Source: CAVZVW01 sp963778845 (GTDB lineage: Bacteria; Actinomycetota; Actinomycetes; Actinomycetales; Kineosporiaceae). From it: DNA of 64,000 nt. Made by a program: the position numbers and the translations under genes. Below, piece after piece: positions 1-7,199 of this stretch (positions are counted from its first letter, which is position 1; each line of letters begins with the position of its first letter). The notes below the pieces were generated by a model. That model searched no databases, was not told where the DNA came from, and worked only from the letters and a program-made list of their open reading frames with translations. The stretch covers positions 620,001 through 684,000 of the forward strand of contig CAVZVW010000001.1 of assembly GCA_963778845.1 (NCBI GenBank), read 5' to 3'.

Positions 1-204
1 TGGATCGGCCATCGCATCAGGGCGGAGACCGGGCTCGTCGTCGACTGCTCCCTCGGCCTCGTGGAGGCCCATGCGATCGCCGAGGAGGCGCACCACAGGC
101 TGCTGCACGACGTCCCGCGGCTGTCGGACGTCACGATCCACATCAGCCCCTGCAGCCACCCCGACGCCGACCACCACGCGCTGACGGCCCACCACCGGCG
201 ATAG
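1..204 (+). CDS. Cation diffusion facilitator, C-terminal end (partial)
   Basis: The reading frame is open from the first base to TAG at 202-204, giving the last 67 residues of a protein that begins before the window. The stretch GHRIRAETGLVVDCSLGLVE, followed by HAIAEEAHHRLLHDVP and VTIHISP, matches the small ferredoxin-like cytoplasmic domain that closes CDF metal efflux transporters. In that family the domain dimerises and senses zinc or other divalent metals. The tail is rich in His and Asp (PCSHPDADHH), as is common in metal exporters. The membrane domain is outside the window, so metal specificity cannot be judged. Confidence 0.8.
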   Translation, partial: WIGHRIRAETGLVVDCSLGLVEAHAIAEEAHHRLLHDVPRLSDVTIHISPCSHPDADHHALTAHHRR

Positions 205-221
205 CCGCTCGTCCTTGTCTT

Positions 222-292
222 CCCCTTGTTTCGCGACCCCTTGTTTCGCGACCCCTTGTTCGCGCCCCCTTCTTCGCCCCCTTGTTCGCGTC
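222..292. repeat. Short tandem repeat, 15-bp unit
   Basis: The unit CCCCTTGTTTCGCGA occurs twice perfectly and then in three progressively degenerate copies (TTGTTCGCG, TTCTTCGCC, TTGTTCGCG). It lies just downstream of the CDF stop, between that gene and the convergent membrane-protein gene. No obvious terminator hairpin accompanies it. It may be a slippage-generated spacer. Confidence 0.75.
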
Positions 293-424
293 CTCTGGCG
301 TGTATGTGCGCCTTCCGGCGCAGAACGGGGACGTCTACCCACCAGAGGGCGGGAGCAACGGACGACGACGCCCAGCGACCTGGGGACGACGCCGATCGCG
401 CGGGTTCCAGCTGTCGGGAGGGCG

Positions 425-1072
425 TCACACCCGGGGTGTCCGGGACAGCAACCTCTGGAGGGTTCGGCCGGTCAGCAGGCCCACGGTGACGCCCATCGCA
501 ACGGCTGCGGCCACCCCGACCACGACGTGGATCGGGAGCGGCCAGTCATTCGGCGCCAGCGTGAGCGCCGCGATCGGGATGATCACACCGACCAGCCACG
601 CCCCGGCGTTCACCCAGACCCACGAGAACGAGTGCGGGACGACGGACCGCATCACCAGCCACTGCGCGAGGCCCATCCCGAGCAGCGCGGCCACCCAGAG
701 CGGTGCGAGCAGTACCAGCAAGACGCCGGGAGGCTTACCGCTGGCCCCCATGAGAGCCCCACCGCCCATGCCGACGAACCAGGCGAACGCCGCAGCGAGT
801 GCTGTGGCGACGACCCATCGACGACCGTTGATCTGCGGCGCGTACCGGCGCAGCACCCAGGCCTGCGCCGCGCCGATCGCCGCCCCTTCCAGGGAGCCGG
901 CCAGGGTGAGCCCCGCAACGAGAAACACGTCGGACACGCCGAGGGCGCTCAAGGATGCGCCCGTCACTGCGGGTGGGATGAAGCCGACCAGCTCAGCGAG
1001 AACGAACGCGTACGTCCAGCGCCGACGGAGGCTGGTGGCGTCGTGTGGTGCGGCCGCCGCGGAGCGGGGCAT
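425..1072 (-). CDS. Hypothetical integral membrane protein (about 5-6 TM segments)
   Basis: The 215-residue product starts at MPRSAAAAPHD; upstream sequence in the same frame is low-complexity and unlikely to be coding. Hydrophobic segments follow one another: WTYAFVLAELVGFIPP, VFLVAGLTLAGSLEGAAIG, WVVATALAAAFAWFVGMGGG, VLLVLLAPLWVAALLGMGLA, WVWVNAGAWLVGVIIPIAAL and a last one ending at GVTVGLLTGRTLQRLL. The repeated pattern GAAIGAAQAWVLRRYAP ... GMGLAQWLVMRSVVPHS ... WVWVNAGAWLVG is typical of a small family of uncharacterised bacterial membrane proteins with internal duplication. No catalytic motif is seen. It is transcribed toward the CDF gene; function unknown. Confidence 0.7.
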   Translation of the reverse strand: MPRSAAAAPHDATSLRRRWTYAFVLAELVGFIPPAVTGASLSALGVSDVFLVAGLTLAGSLEGAAIGAAQAWVLRRYAPQINGRRWVVATALAAAFAWFVGMGGGALMGASGKPPGVLLVLLAPLWVAALLGMGLAQWLVMRSVVPHSFSWVWVNAGAWLVGVIIPIAALTLAPNDWPLPIHVVVGVAAAVAMGVTVGLLTGRTLQRLLSRTPRV

Positions 1073-1180
1073 CGCCGTCACCACGAGCAGATACCCACGC
1101 AACCACCCTAGAGCGCCGCCCAAAGTCGAGAAGGCGTCGGCGGCTGGGAGGCGCTCGTGGCGACGCCGTGATCGTCGGAG

Positions 1181-1234
1181 GTCGGCCGTCGGCCGTCGGC
1201 CGTCGTGCCCGTCGTGCCCGTCGCGCCCGTCGAC
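1181..1234. repeat. Low-complexity GTCGGCC / GTCGTGCCC tandem repeat
   Basis: Three tandem GTCGGCC heptamers run into GTCGTGCCC/GTCGCGCCC nonamers. This lies directly upstream of the membrane-protein gene on the opposite strand and explains the arginine-rich spurious reading frames here. It is simple-sequence DNA with no evident function. Confidence 0.7.
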
Positions 1235-1381
1235 GGGGCACTCGGGATGACGCCCGGATGCGGAGCCCACCGTGGAAGTTCCTCGGCGGGTTCGCCGAAG
1301 CCGTCATGTACGGCCGGCACCTCCGGCAGGTGGCCTGCCGCATACTGTGGAACGTCTTCTGGAGGCTGCTCCAGGAGCGCA

Positions 1382-1454
1382 GGGCCTCTAGCTCAATCGG
1401 CAGAGCAGCGGACTTTTAATCCGCGGGTTGAGGGTTCGAGCCCCACGGGGCCCA
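1382..1454 (+). tRNA. tRNA-Lys (anticodon TTT)
   Basis: A complete 73-nt cloverleaf can be folded. The acceptor GGGCCTC pairs with GGGGCCC (one G-T), with discriminator A at 1454. The D stem is GCTC/GAGC, the anticodon stem GCGGA/TCCGC with loop CTTTTAA (anticodon TTT), and the T loop TTCGAGC with stem GAGGG/CCCAC (one mismatch). CCA is not encoded. The 3' half and the 12 bases CCCAGGTCACAG downstream recur in degenerate form at 6803-6868, so this gene has probably served as an integration target. Confidence 0.93.
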
Positions 1455-1475
1455 CAAAAGCCCAGGTCACAGCCT
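1420..1475 (+). repeat. Putative att site copy 1 (3' end of tRNA-Lys)
   Basis: A 37-bp core running from the anticodon stem to just past the tRNA end matches 6803-6839 at 30 of 37 positions. Beyond it, the 12-mer CCCAGGTCACAG and then GCCT are found after both copies, with a few extra bases at the second. Overlap with a tRNA 3' end is the usual arrangement for tyrosine-integrase attachment sites. No integrase gene lies between the copies. Confidence 0.6.
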
Positions 1476-1534
1476 CGCGTGATCCACTTTAGGGTCCTGG
1501 GAGGCCGCTACCCACCCGAAACCCCCCGTTTACG

Positions 1535-1690
1535 CACCTCTTTCGCCGTCAGCGACGTGCGACGTCACGCACGGACGACGACCGACACGCGTCCACGCGG
1601 GAGGACGATGATGGCGCCGGTTTCATGGTTCGCGGTCTCGTCGGCTCGCCTTGCCTGCCGTGGCGGGGTCGTCGTCTGCCGACGCCGGTC
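1535..1690. repeat. Dispersed repeat, copy A
   Basis: The start of this segment, CACCTCTTTCGCCGTCAGCG plus about 40 bases, is repeated with few changes at 27993. Its later part, GGTTTCATGGTTCGCGGTCT, is repeated at 14072 with further similarity beyond it. The three copies are separated by 12-26 kb and lie in gene-free DNA. No transposase or long inverted repeat accompanies them, so it could be a miniature element or remnant of a larger mobile unit. Confidence 0.6.
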
Positions 1691-1737
1691 ACTCGATTGC
1701 GGTGGGCGGCTGCGGGGATTGCGGCGCTGAGATCCTT

Positions 1738-1850
1738 GCCCGGTGTTGACACGACGGGCTCGCGCCGCGCGCGTGGCCGCCGAGGCGAGAACCCTGGCGG
1801 CCGCCCCCGCGACAGCCGCGGGGACGAGCACCACCCCCGCTCCTCGAGGC
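1738..1850 (+). repeat. Dispersed repeat shared with the Phd antitoxin region
   Basis: The 22 bases from 1738 match 12928-12949 with one difference (CCGGT, G or A, then TTGACACGACGGGCT). A little further on, the bases encoding VAAEARTL recur inside the C-terminal part of the Phd antitoxin gene (around 13312). This looks like a scrambled remnant of DNA related to the 12.9-13.5 kb toxin-antitoxin locus. Nothing here is a convincing gene. Confidence 0.45.
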
Positions 1851-1954
1851 CGCCGGACCACCACCACACCCCAGGCCCTCGCGGCCCAGCACCGGGCGGC
1901 ACCGGAATCCCGGTTCCGTCGCACAGCTGACCCGGTGGCGTCTGCATCTCCCGA

Positions 1955-1983
1955 TTGGAGATCATAGCATCGTTTGCTATAGT
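1955..1983 (+). promoter_or_regulatory. Leaderless promoter with operator palindrome for the XRE/nucleotidyltransferase operon
   Basis: A -35 box TTGGAG (1955-1960), a 17-bp spacer and a -10 box TATAGT (1978-1983) lie six bases before the ATG at 1990, so the transcript should start at or next to the start codon. The spacer carries a perfect 6-bp inverted repeat, ATAGCA/TGCTAT (1964-1969 and 1975-1980), separated by 5 bp and overlapping the -10 box. That is the expected position for autorepression by the XRE antitoxin. Confidence 0.7.
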
Positions 1984-1989
1984 CATGAC

Positions 1990-2511
1990 ATGAGTGGCCG
2001 AGGCGAGGTTCTGCGGCGGGTGATGTCGGAGACCGGCACCACCCAGTCGGAGCTGTCGCGGGTCAGTGGGGTGAAGCAGCCCAGCATCAGCCAGTACCTG
2101 TCTGGCAGTACGACGATGAGCGACGACATGCTCGACCGGCTGCTGTCGTGCATGGGGTACCGGCTGGAAGTGGTGCGTCGGCCGGTGAAGGTCGAGCTGG
2201 GTCGGTCTGGGCTGCGCAGCTGGCGGTTGCACCGTCAGCTGTCCACCCACCTCGACCCCGAGACGCTTATGACCTGGACCCCCACCCTGCTGCACAACCT
2301 GGAGCGGCTGCGGGCGAGCACCCAAGGCGAGCCACACCTGGGGAACCTGCAGCGATGGTCGCTGCTGATCACCGGCCGTGACCTGTCCGGCATCCGCCGT
2401 GTCATGACGGGCGTGGACACCGACTCGGTGCAGATGCGTGAGGTGTCGCCGATGGGCGGGCTGCTCTCGCAGGAGGAGCGCACCCGGGCACTGGAGCTGG
2501 TGGGTCGGTGA
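1990..2511 (+). CDS. XRE-family antitoxin / transcriptional regulator
   Basis: The 173-residue protein has an N-terminal helix-turn-helix: residues 1-50 include EVLRRVMSETGTTQSELSRV and the recognition helix VKQPSISQYLSG, a canonical XRE pattern. The rest (about 60-173) is helical with no recognised enzymatic motif and probably binds the partner. The stop overlaps the GTG of the nucleotidyltransferase by 4 bp (GTGA), so the two are translationally coupled. By family precedent it neutralises the downstream enzyme and represses its own promoter, whose palindrome is visible. The last dozen codons and the partner gene are duplicated in broken form near 15.3 kb. Confidence 0.8.
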   Translation: MSGRGEVLRRVMSETGTTQSELSRVSGVKQPSISQYLSGSTTMSDDMLDRLLSCMGYRLEVVRRPVKVELGRSGLRSWRLHRQLSTHLDPETLMTWTPTLLHNLERLRASTQGEPHLGNLQRWSLLITGRDLSGIRRVMTGVDTDSVQMREVSPMGGLLSQEERTRALELVGR

Positions 2512-3071
2512 GGCGAGATCAGCTCGAGCACGCGATCCGCACCGCCTGCCAGATCCTCCAGCACCCTGCCGTCATCATTGTGGGATCCCAGGCCATCCTC
2601 GGTACCTACCGCGAGGACGAGATGCCAGCCGAAGCCACGATGTCACGCGAGGTCGACGTGCTGCCCATCGCGGACACGAACGCCGAGACCAGCAAGCTCG
2701 CAGACCTGATCGAAGGTGTAGCCGGTGAGTGGTCCTCCTTCGAGGAACAGCACGGCTTCAGCATCGACGGCGTCGACCTGGACACCGCTGTCCTCCCCCA
2801 CGGCTGGCGCGAGCGGCTGGTGAAGGTGCAGAACGCCAACACCGCCGCCGCCTCCGGAACACCGGAGCTCACCGGCTGGTGCCTGGACAAGGAAGACCTC
2901 TGCGCCGCGAAGCTGTGCGCACATCGAGAGAAGGACCTTGCGTTCGTCAGTGCCCTCACCCGCGCCGGCCTGGTGGATCCCGATGTCGTCGCAGACCGCC
3001 TGGCCATGGTGCCGCAGACACACCAGCGGGCCGCCACCACGGCATTGTCCTGGCTCGCAACCCTCACGTAG
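2508..3071 (+). CDS. Nucleotidyltransferase-type toxin (DUF6036/AbiEii-like)
   Basis: This 187-residue protein carries the minimal nucleotidyltransferase signature: VGSQAILGTY gives the GS motif (about residues 26-27), followed by SREVDVLP with the acidic E-x-D pair (about 46-48). A later acidic stretch, GVDLDTAVLP, could supply the third carboxylate, and KEDLCAAKLCAHREKDLAFV is the conserved helical segment of this family. In related AbiE and MenAT systems such enzymes add nucleotides to tRNA or other targets and are held in check by the co-transcribed antitoxin. The GTG start lies inside the stop of the XRE gene. A decayed copy sits at 15301-15480. The toxin role is inferred from context; the fold assignment is firmer. 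Confidence 0.78.
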   Translation: MRRDQLEHAIRTACQILQHPAVIIVGSQAILGTYREDEMPAEATMSREVDVLPIADTNAETSKLADLIEGVAGEWSSFEEQHGFSIDGVDLDTAVLPHGWRERLVKVQNANTAAASGTPELTGWCLDKEDLCAAKLCAHREKDLAFVSALTRAGLVDPDVVADRLAMVPQTHQRAATTALSWLATLT

Positions 3072-3100
3072 GCACGCCAGCGGCCCCTGCTCGGCAGTGT

Positions 3101-4090
3101 TCACAGCCAAGGGGCGCATGCGCCGAGCCCGAGCGCGGCCAGGCCGCGCAGGTCGCCGTCGGCGTAGTCGAGGACACCGCTGGCGGTGGGGAACATCAGC
3201 TGGGTGGGGTCGTCGACATGCGCGAGCCCGACAAGGTGTCCCAGCTCGTGCAGTGTGACCGCGCGGGCCGCCGGTGCCCGGGTCGGGGAGGCGAGCATCG
3301 GGCCGAGCTTGGTGGGGTCGAGGCTGACCTGCCCGGTGACGTACACGTCGGGGTGCCCCGTGGCCGACACCCGTGCGCTGCCGGCCTGACCGAGGACGTC
3401 GGCGGCGAAGTCGGGGTTCTCCCGCGGGGTCTGCCAGACCACGAGGACCGGCGCCCACGTGTTCGGATAGCGCCGCGGCTGGTAGACCGCACGGCCCTGG
3501 CCGCCCGCCTCACCGGTAGGGCCGTCGTAGATGAACCGCAGCCCGCTGACCTGGCTCATCCGCTCGAACGCGGCGACCAGCATGGCCAGGCCTCCGGGCG
3601 GCGCGCCGGCCTGGCGGACGACGTAGTGCACCGCCCGGCACGGGTCGTAGGCCACGGCTGCGCCCGTGCCGGCTTGGGTGGCCGCGAACCTGAACCCCCC
3701 GATACCGGCCGGTGCCGGTGGTGGGGTCCCGAGCCGCTCCTTGGCTTCCTCCTGCCCCGGGATGGGGACGTCGGCGGGCGCCTGCCAGCCCCCGGCGCGG
3801 CCCGGCTGTAGCTGCCCGCCGTAGGCGAGGCCGCCCACGCACACCGCGACCGCCAGCAGGCCACCCAGCCACGCCCCGCGCGACCGTGACCGGCGCGGCG
3901 GCCGCGGGTAGAGGCTCACCCGGGCACTGACCCCGCGCGGGCCGTCACAGGAGGATGCACTCGACCGCCAGGCCGTGTCCGAGACCCGGCCATGCACCGC
4001 TTCCTCCACCACCCAGCGCGGCACCCGGCCACTCGCAGAGCGCGGCAGATCGTCCGGGGCACGACCCGTCTTGGGCAACGACTCCGTCAT
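3101..4090 (-). CDS. Membrane-anchored matrixin-family metalloprotease
   Basis: The 329-residue product starts at MTESLPKTG, with GGGAG seven bases upstream. An N-terminal cytoplasmic region of about 75 residues ends in an Arg-rich stretch (PRPPRRSRSRG), followed by one transmembrane segment (AWLGGLLAVAVCVGGLAYGG), so the catalytic domain should be outside. Near the C-terminus HELGHLVGLAHV gives the full HExxHxxGxxH zinc site, and the following DDPTQLMFPT supplies the Met-turn typical of metzincins. The middle portion (YDPCRAVHYVVR ... FERMSQVSGLRFIYDG) matches predicted actinobacterial matrixin-like peptidases. It is convergent with the nucleotidyltransferase gene. Substrate unknown. Confidence 0.85.
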   Translation of the reverse strand: MTESLPKTGRAPDDLPRSASGRVPRWVVEEAVHGRVSDTAWRSSASSCDGPRGVSARVSLYPRPPRRSRSRGAWLGGLLAVAVCVGGLAYGGQLQPGRAGGWQAPADVPIPGQEEAKERLGTPPPAPAGIGGFRFAATQAGTGAAVAYDPCRAVHYVVRQAGAPPGGLAMLVAAFERMSQVSGLRFIYDGPTGEAGGQGRAVYQPRRYPNTWAPVLVVWQTPRENPDFAADVLGQAGSARVSATGHPDVYVTGQVSLDPTKLGPMLASPTRAPAARAVTLHELGHLVGLAHVDDPTQLMFPTASGVLDYADGDLRGLAALGLGACAPWL

Positions 4091-4114
4091 CGACCCACTC
4101 CCCGCCGGCAACAA

Positions 4115-4620
4115 TCCAGCCCCATCAACCTCGACGAACGCAGCCGATCCCTTGACGGTGCGTTCACCCGATCGGGCACGACCGAAGCCTCCGTCAACGC
4201 GGGACAGGCGACCTCCCCGACCTCGACATCGGGGGCAAGAACTCCGGCCATCGAGGGGTGCTGCCGCTCGCCGACGGCAAGAACCGGCTCATCGGGCCAG
4301 TCAATGCTGTGGCCGGCAAGCTGCGAGCTTCCATCTCGACGGCTTAACTGCGCCCGGCGAGGCCAGGACCAGGTCATCAACCGCGACCATGAGGTCGCCG
4401 GGTCCTCAAGATCTGCCACCGCAGCGACGCCTACGGTCGCGGTTCCGCCGACGCCGCCCCTACCTGTCACCCACCGAACAGGCGGCCACCAGAAGCAACG
4501 ACGTAGCGCGAGGCGGGCACCGTCACGGTTAGGGCGAGTGGACGGTGCTCCTGACCGTCCCCGGCTTGGCGAACCTTCGGCGGCTGGCATCTCCGGACCT
4601 TCCGGGGACCGCCCGATCCG
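4115..4620. other. Intergenic stretch, no clear gene
   Basis: About 500 bp between divergent and convergent neighbours. One short plus-strand frame ending in TAA near 4346 (LDIGGKNSGHRGVLPLADG ... AGKLRASISTA) has natural-looking composition and may be the tail of a lost gene, but no start or upstream partner is visible. Otherwise I see nothing supported. Confidence 0.4.
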
Positions 4621-4624
4621 CCTG

Positions 4625-5215
4625 TCAGCCCAGCCTTGCGGGCATGTTGAACATGAGCCAAGTCAGCGCGACACAGTTGGCGACGACGGTGCCCCAGAAG
4701 ATGGTTCGGAACGGCTGCTTTGTCGTCTTGTGCCGGAAGACCCGTTGCGCGACCAGGGCTCCTGGCCAGCCACCCAGCAGGGCGATGGCATGAAGGTAGA
4801 CCTCTGGGGTACGCCACGCCCCTCGCTTTGCGGCGAGCTTGTCGGCGCGGTACATCGCGAAGCCAACCACGCTGAACAAGCCATAAACAGCCAGCAGCAG
4901 TATGGGGGCCGGGCCCAGAACCACAAGGCTCACCAGAAGAGCAAAGAACAACGTCGCAGTGGAAATCGCCGCGGGTAGCCCCCGAGTGACTGTGCGCCGA
5001 GACCGAGCGGGAGCCACGAACTGCACGTCGGAGGCGCTGAGCCTGTTCCGCTCGTCCCGGCCAACGCCGTACGTGACGAGATCGTTTGTGACAGGCCGCT
5101 GTCCACGCGGGAACGCGCTTACGTGCACGAAGACACGAGGCCCCGCGACAACCGGGGTGATGAAGCCGAAACCCCTGTCGTCGTTCCAGTCTGCCACGAT
5201 GCCCTGCTGGCGCAT
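4625..5215 (-). CDS. Cold-shock domain plus DUF1294 membrane protein
   Basis: The 196-residue protein starts MRQQGIVADWNDDRGFGFIT, a cold-shock nucleic-acid-binding fold with the RNP1-like KGFGFI motif (here RGFGFI) followed by VFVHVSAFP (RNP2-like). The domain covers about residues 1-70. After a linker come hydrophobic segments (ISTATLFFALLVSLVVLG, PILLLAVYGLFSVVGFAMY) and the DUF1294 signature YRADKLAAKRGAWRTPEVYL followed by LHAIALLGGWPGALVAQRVFRHKT. The CSD-DUF1294 fusion is widespread in bacteria; its role is unknown. Longer upstream readings lack any family similarity, so this ATG is preferred. Confidence 0.88.
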   Translation of the reverse strand: MRQQGIVADWNDDRGFGFITPVVAGPRVFVHVSAFPRGQRPVTNDLVTYGVGRDERNRLSASDVQFVAPARSRRTVTRGLPAAISTATLFFALLVSLVVLGPAPILLLAVYGLFSVVGFAMYRADKLAAKRGAWRTPEVYLHAIALLGGWPGALVAQRVFRHKTTKQPFRTIFWGTVVANCVALTWLMFNMPARLG

Positions 5216-5574
5216 CACACTCTCATCTGACACCAGTAGCCGCTGTCCTCGCCCCCAACATACCGGCAGGGTGATCACGAGAACGTTGACGCCTACGCGG
5301 ACGAGACCAGTGGTTCTCGAAACCTGGAGCGGCACTTGCGGACGTTCGGTGCCGATCTCTTGGTGAAGCTGCGGGCCAACCCGCGCCCACCGGTGGAAGG
5401 CCGCTCTCCGCGTCTTCGCCATCACCTTCGAAGGCCGCCTGACCCCGAGCACCACCAACTGAGCCGCCGGGCCGCTGACGCCCTCTTCCCGACATCACTC
5501 CCGGCCTCGGCGAGCGTCGGCGCACGCCTGGGGTCGTCACCCCGGCGTGAATACCCAGGCAGGCCCCGGTGCAG
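5216..5574. other. Intergenic stretch, nothing recognised
   Basis: 360 bp between the cold-shock/DUF1294 gene start and the end of the helicase remnant. I find no tRNA, hairpin terminator or coding frame with convincing composition. Confidence 0.4.
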
Positions 5575-6740
5575 TCAGCATTGCGTCTCACCCAAGGCGG
5601 CCAGCCGGAGCGTGCCGTGGTCTGTGGTGACCAGCCGTGCCTGTCGGGTGAGCCGGGTGATCGTCGCGTCGATCGCGCTTTCGATGTCGCTGCCCATCCG
5701 CTGCCACCCGAAGATCCGTTTGACGACGTCGGCGACTGCGTCGGGTTCGGCGGTGCCGGCGTCGCTGACCACGTTGAGCACCGCCAGCTCGAGCTCTTCG
5801 GGTGGGATGAGGGCGACTGGGCGGGCGCCGTTGCCGTTCTCGGGTATCCGCACGATGGTGAGGTCGCGGCCGGGGACGCGGTAGAAGCCCAGACGGTCCT
5901 TGACGACCTTGACGTTGTCCACTGTGACCCGTTCCAAGGCGAGACGTGCGTTGTCTCGGATGCGGTTGCCCACGCGGCCGATGTCCCAGTCGCGGCGCAG
6001 CCGCTCGAACAGGATGTCCTCGTGCACGGGGGCTTCGGTGGCGATCACCCGCGCGAGGTAGGTCTGCAGGCGTGGGCGCGCCTCCGGCTCGTGGAGCTCG
6101 AATGGCGGGGTGCTGGCATCGGCGCGGGCTGGCGGGGTGACCGTGTAGGGGCGAGCCCAGGCCGGCGGGGCCTGCAGGTCGACGTCCTGCACCTGCACAT
6201 CGGCACCGACTGGGGTGTGTTGCGCTCGTGCGGGCGGGATGGCACGGGCCCGAGCGGCGGCCTCGATGGCTGCACGTAGCCGCTGTATCTGCCTGGCCCG
6301 GTCCTCCGCCCAGCTGATGCCCCAGATGCGGTGCACCTGCCAGCCCAGATGATGCAGGACGGTAGCCCGCAACCGGTCTCGGTCGCGGGCGTTCTTCGCC
6401 GAGTCGTAGGTGGGGCCGTCGCACTCCACCGCGAGCGCGTAGCTGCCCTGGTGAGTCGGGTGGCGCACGGCGACGTCGATGCGGTAGCTGGCGGCCCCGA
6501 CCTGCGGCACCGCGTCGTACCCGAGGCTTAGCACGGCCTCGAGGACGTCGCTCTCCAGCACCCCGGCATCGGTGGGCGCGCGCTGCGCAGGGGTGACCTC
6601 GAGGCTGGCGGCCCCGTTGGCCGCGAACGGCCCCGGTAGATGCACCCGACCGCGTCGGCTGGCACCACCTGCGAGGCATCGTCGAAGATCACGGCGTCAA
6701 AGCGCATGTCGGCCGGCAAGGGCAGCGGTGCGGATGGCAT
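5575..6740 (-). pseudogene. DUF3320/DUF4011-type superfamily 1 helicase, internally deleted remnant
   Basis: Two pieces of one large helicase-nuclease survive. On the minus strand from 6740, the stretch FDAVIFDDASQVVPADAVGC is the Walker B/DExx region of these helicases. It is then joined out of frame to the C-terminal part, which reads from about 6640 to the stop at 5575. That part carries the MTES_1575-like PD-(D/E)xK nuclease fold: SYRIDVAVRHP, then LAVECDGPTYDSAKNARDRD and LRATVLHHLGWQVHRIWGISW. A DUF3320-type domain follows to the end. Full-length family members exceed 1500 residues, so the N-terminal helicase and most motor motifs are missing. The break lies about 60 bp from the putative att copy at 6803, suggesting loss on island excision or rearrangement. 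Such proteins occur in phage-defence islands. Confidence 0.78.
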
Positions 6741-6802
6741 CGGCGCAGGTCATGGGCCACGTCGGGGGTCGACGGCAGCCGACGGCAGCGGTCGGGTGTG
6801 AG

Positions 6803-6868
6803 TCCGCGGGCTGTACGTTCGAGTCTCATGGGGCCCACAGGGCGCACAAGGCCCCAGGTCACAGGCCT
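6803..6868 (+). repeat. Putative att site copy 2 (degenerate tRNA-Lys 3' end)
   Basis: A 37-bp segment resembles the 3' end of the tRNA-Lys gene (30/37), keeping TCCGCGGG, GTTCGAG and GGGGCCCACA, and is followed by CCCAGGTCACAG as at the tRNA. No 5' tRNA half exists here, so it is not a functional tRNA. It marks the right edge of a 5.4-kb segment. Confidence 0.6.
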
Positions 6869-7199
6869 GTTCGGTCGTAGCGCCAGGCCGCTCTTGGCAG
6901 CGTACGCAATGTCTCCCGCGCTTCGACTTGTCGCCACCTCGCAGCGCGCTGACTGCGTCGTTCGCCCGCGAGCGCGCGGCCACCACCGCCGAGCGTACGG
7001 ACCGGGATGCGGCGCTCTGGCCGCCTCGCGAACGGGGCGCCACAGCCAGATCTCGGCGGAGGGTAGAGACCGCGCTACCCCCGCTTGCGGCGGGTCCATG
7101 CGCCGCCGTTCGTCCGCCACGCCAGCCGGTGGATGTGGGGCCGAACAGCAAACAAACACTTGAGTGATATCCTTTACTAAGGCTCAAAGGAGGTCAGGG

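Noticed and set aside
1549..2337. Minus-strand frame of 262 codons opposite the XRE gene
   Set aside because: Composition is typical of a shadow and it covers the mapped promoter and HTH gene.
6797..6845. A second tRNA gene
   Set aside because: Only the 3' half is present; no D arm or acceptor 5' strand can be folded, so it is treated as an att-like remnant.
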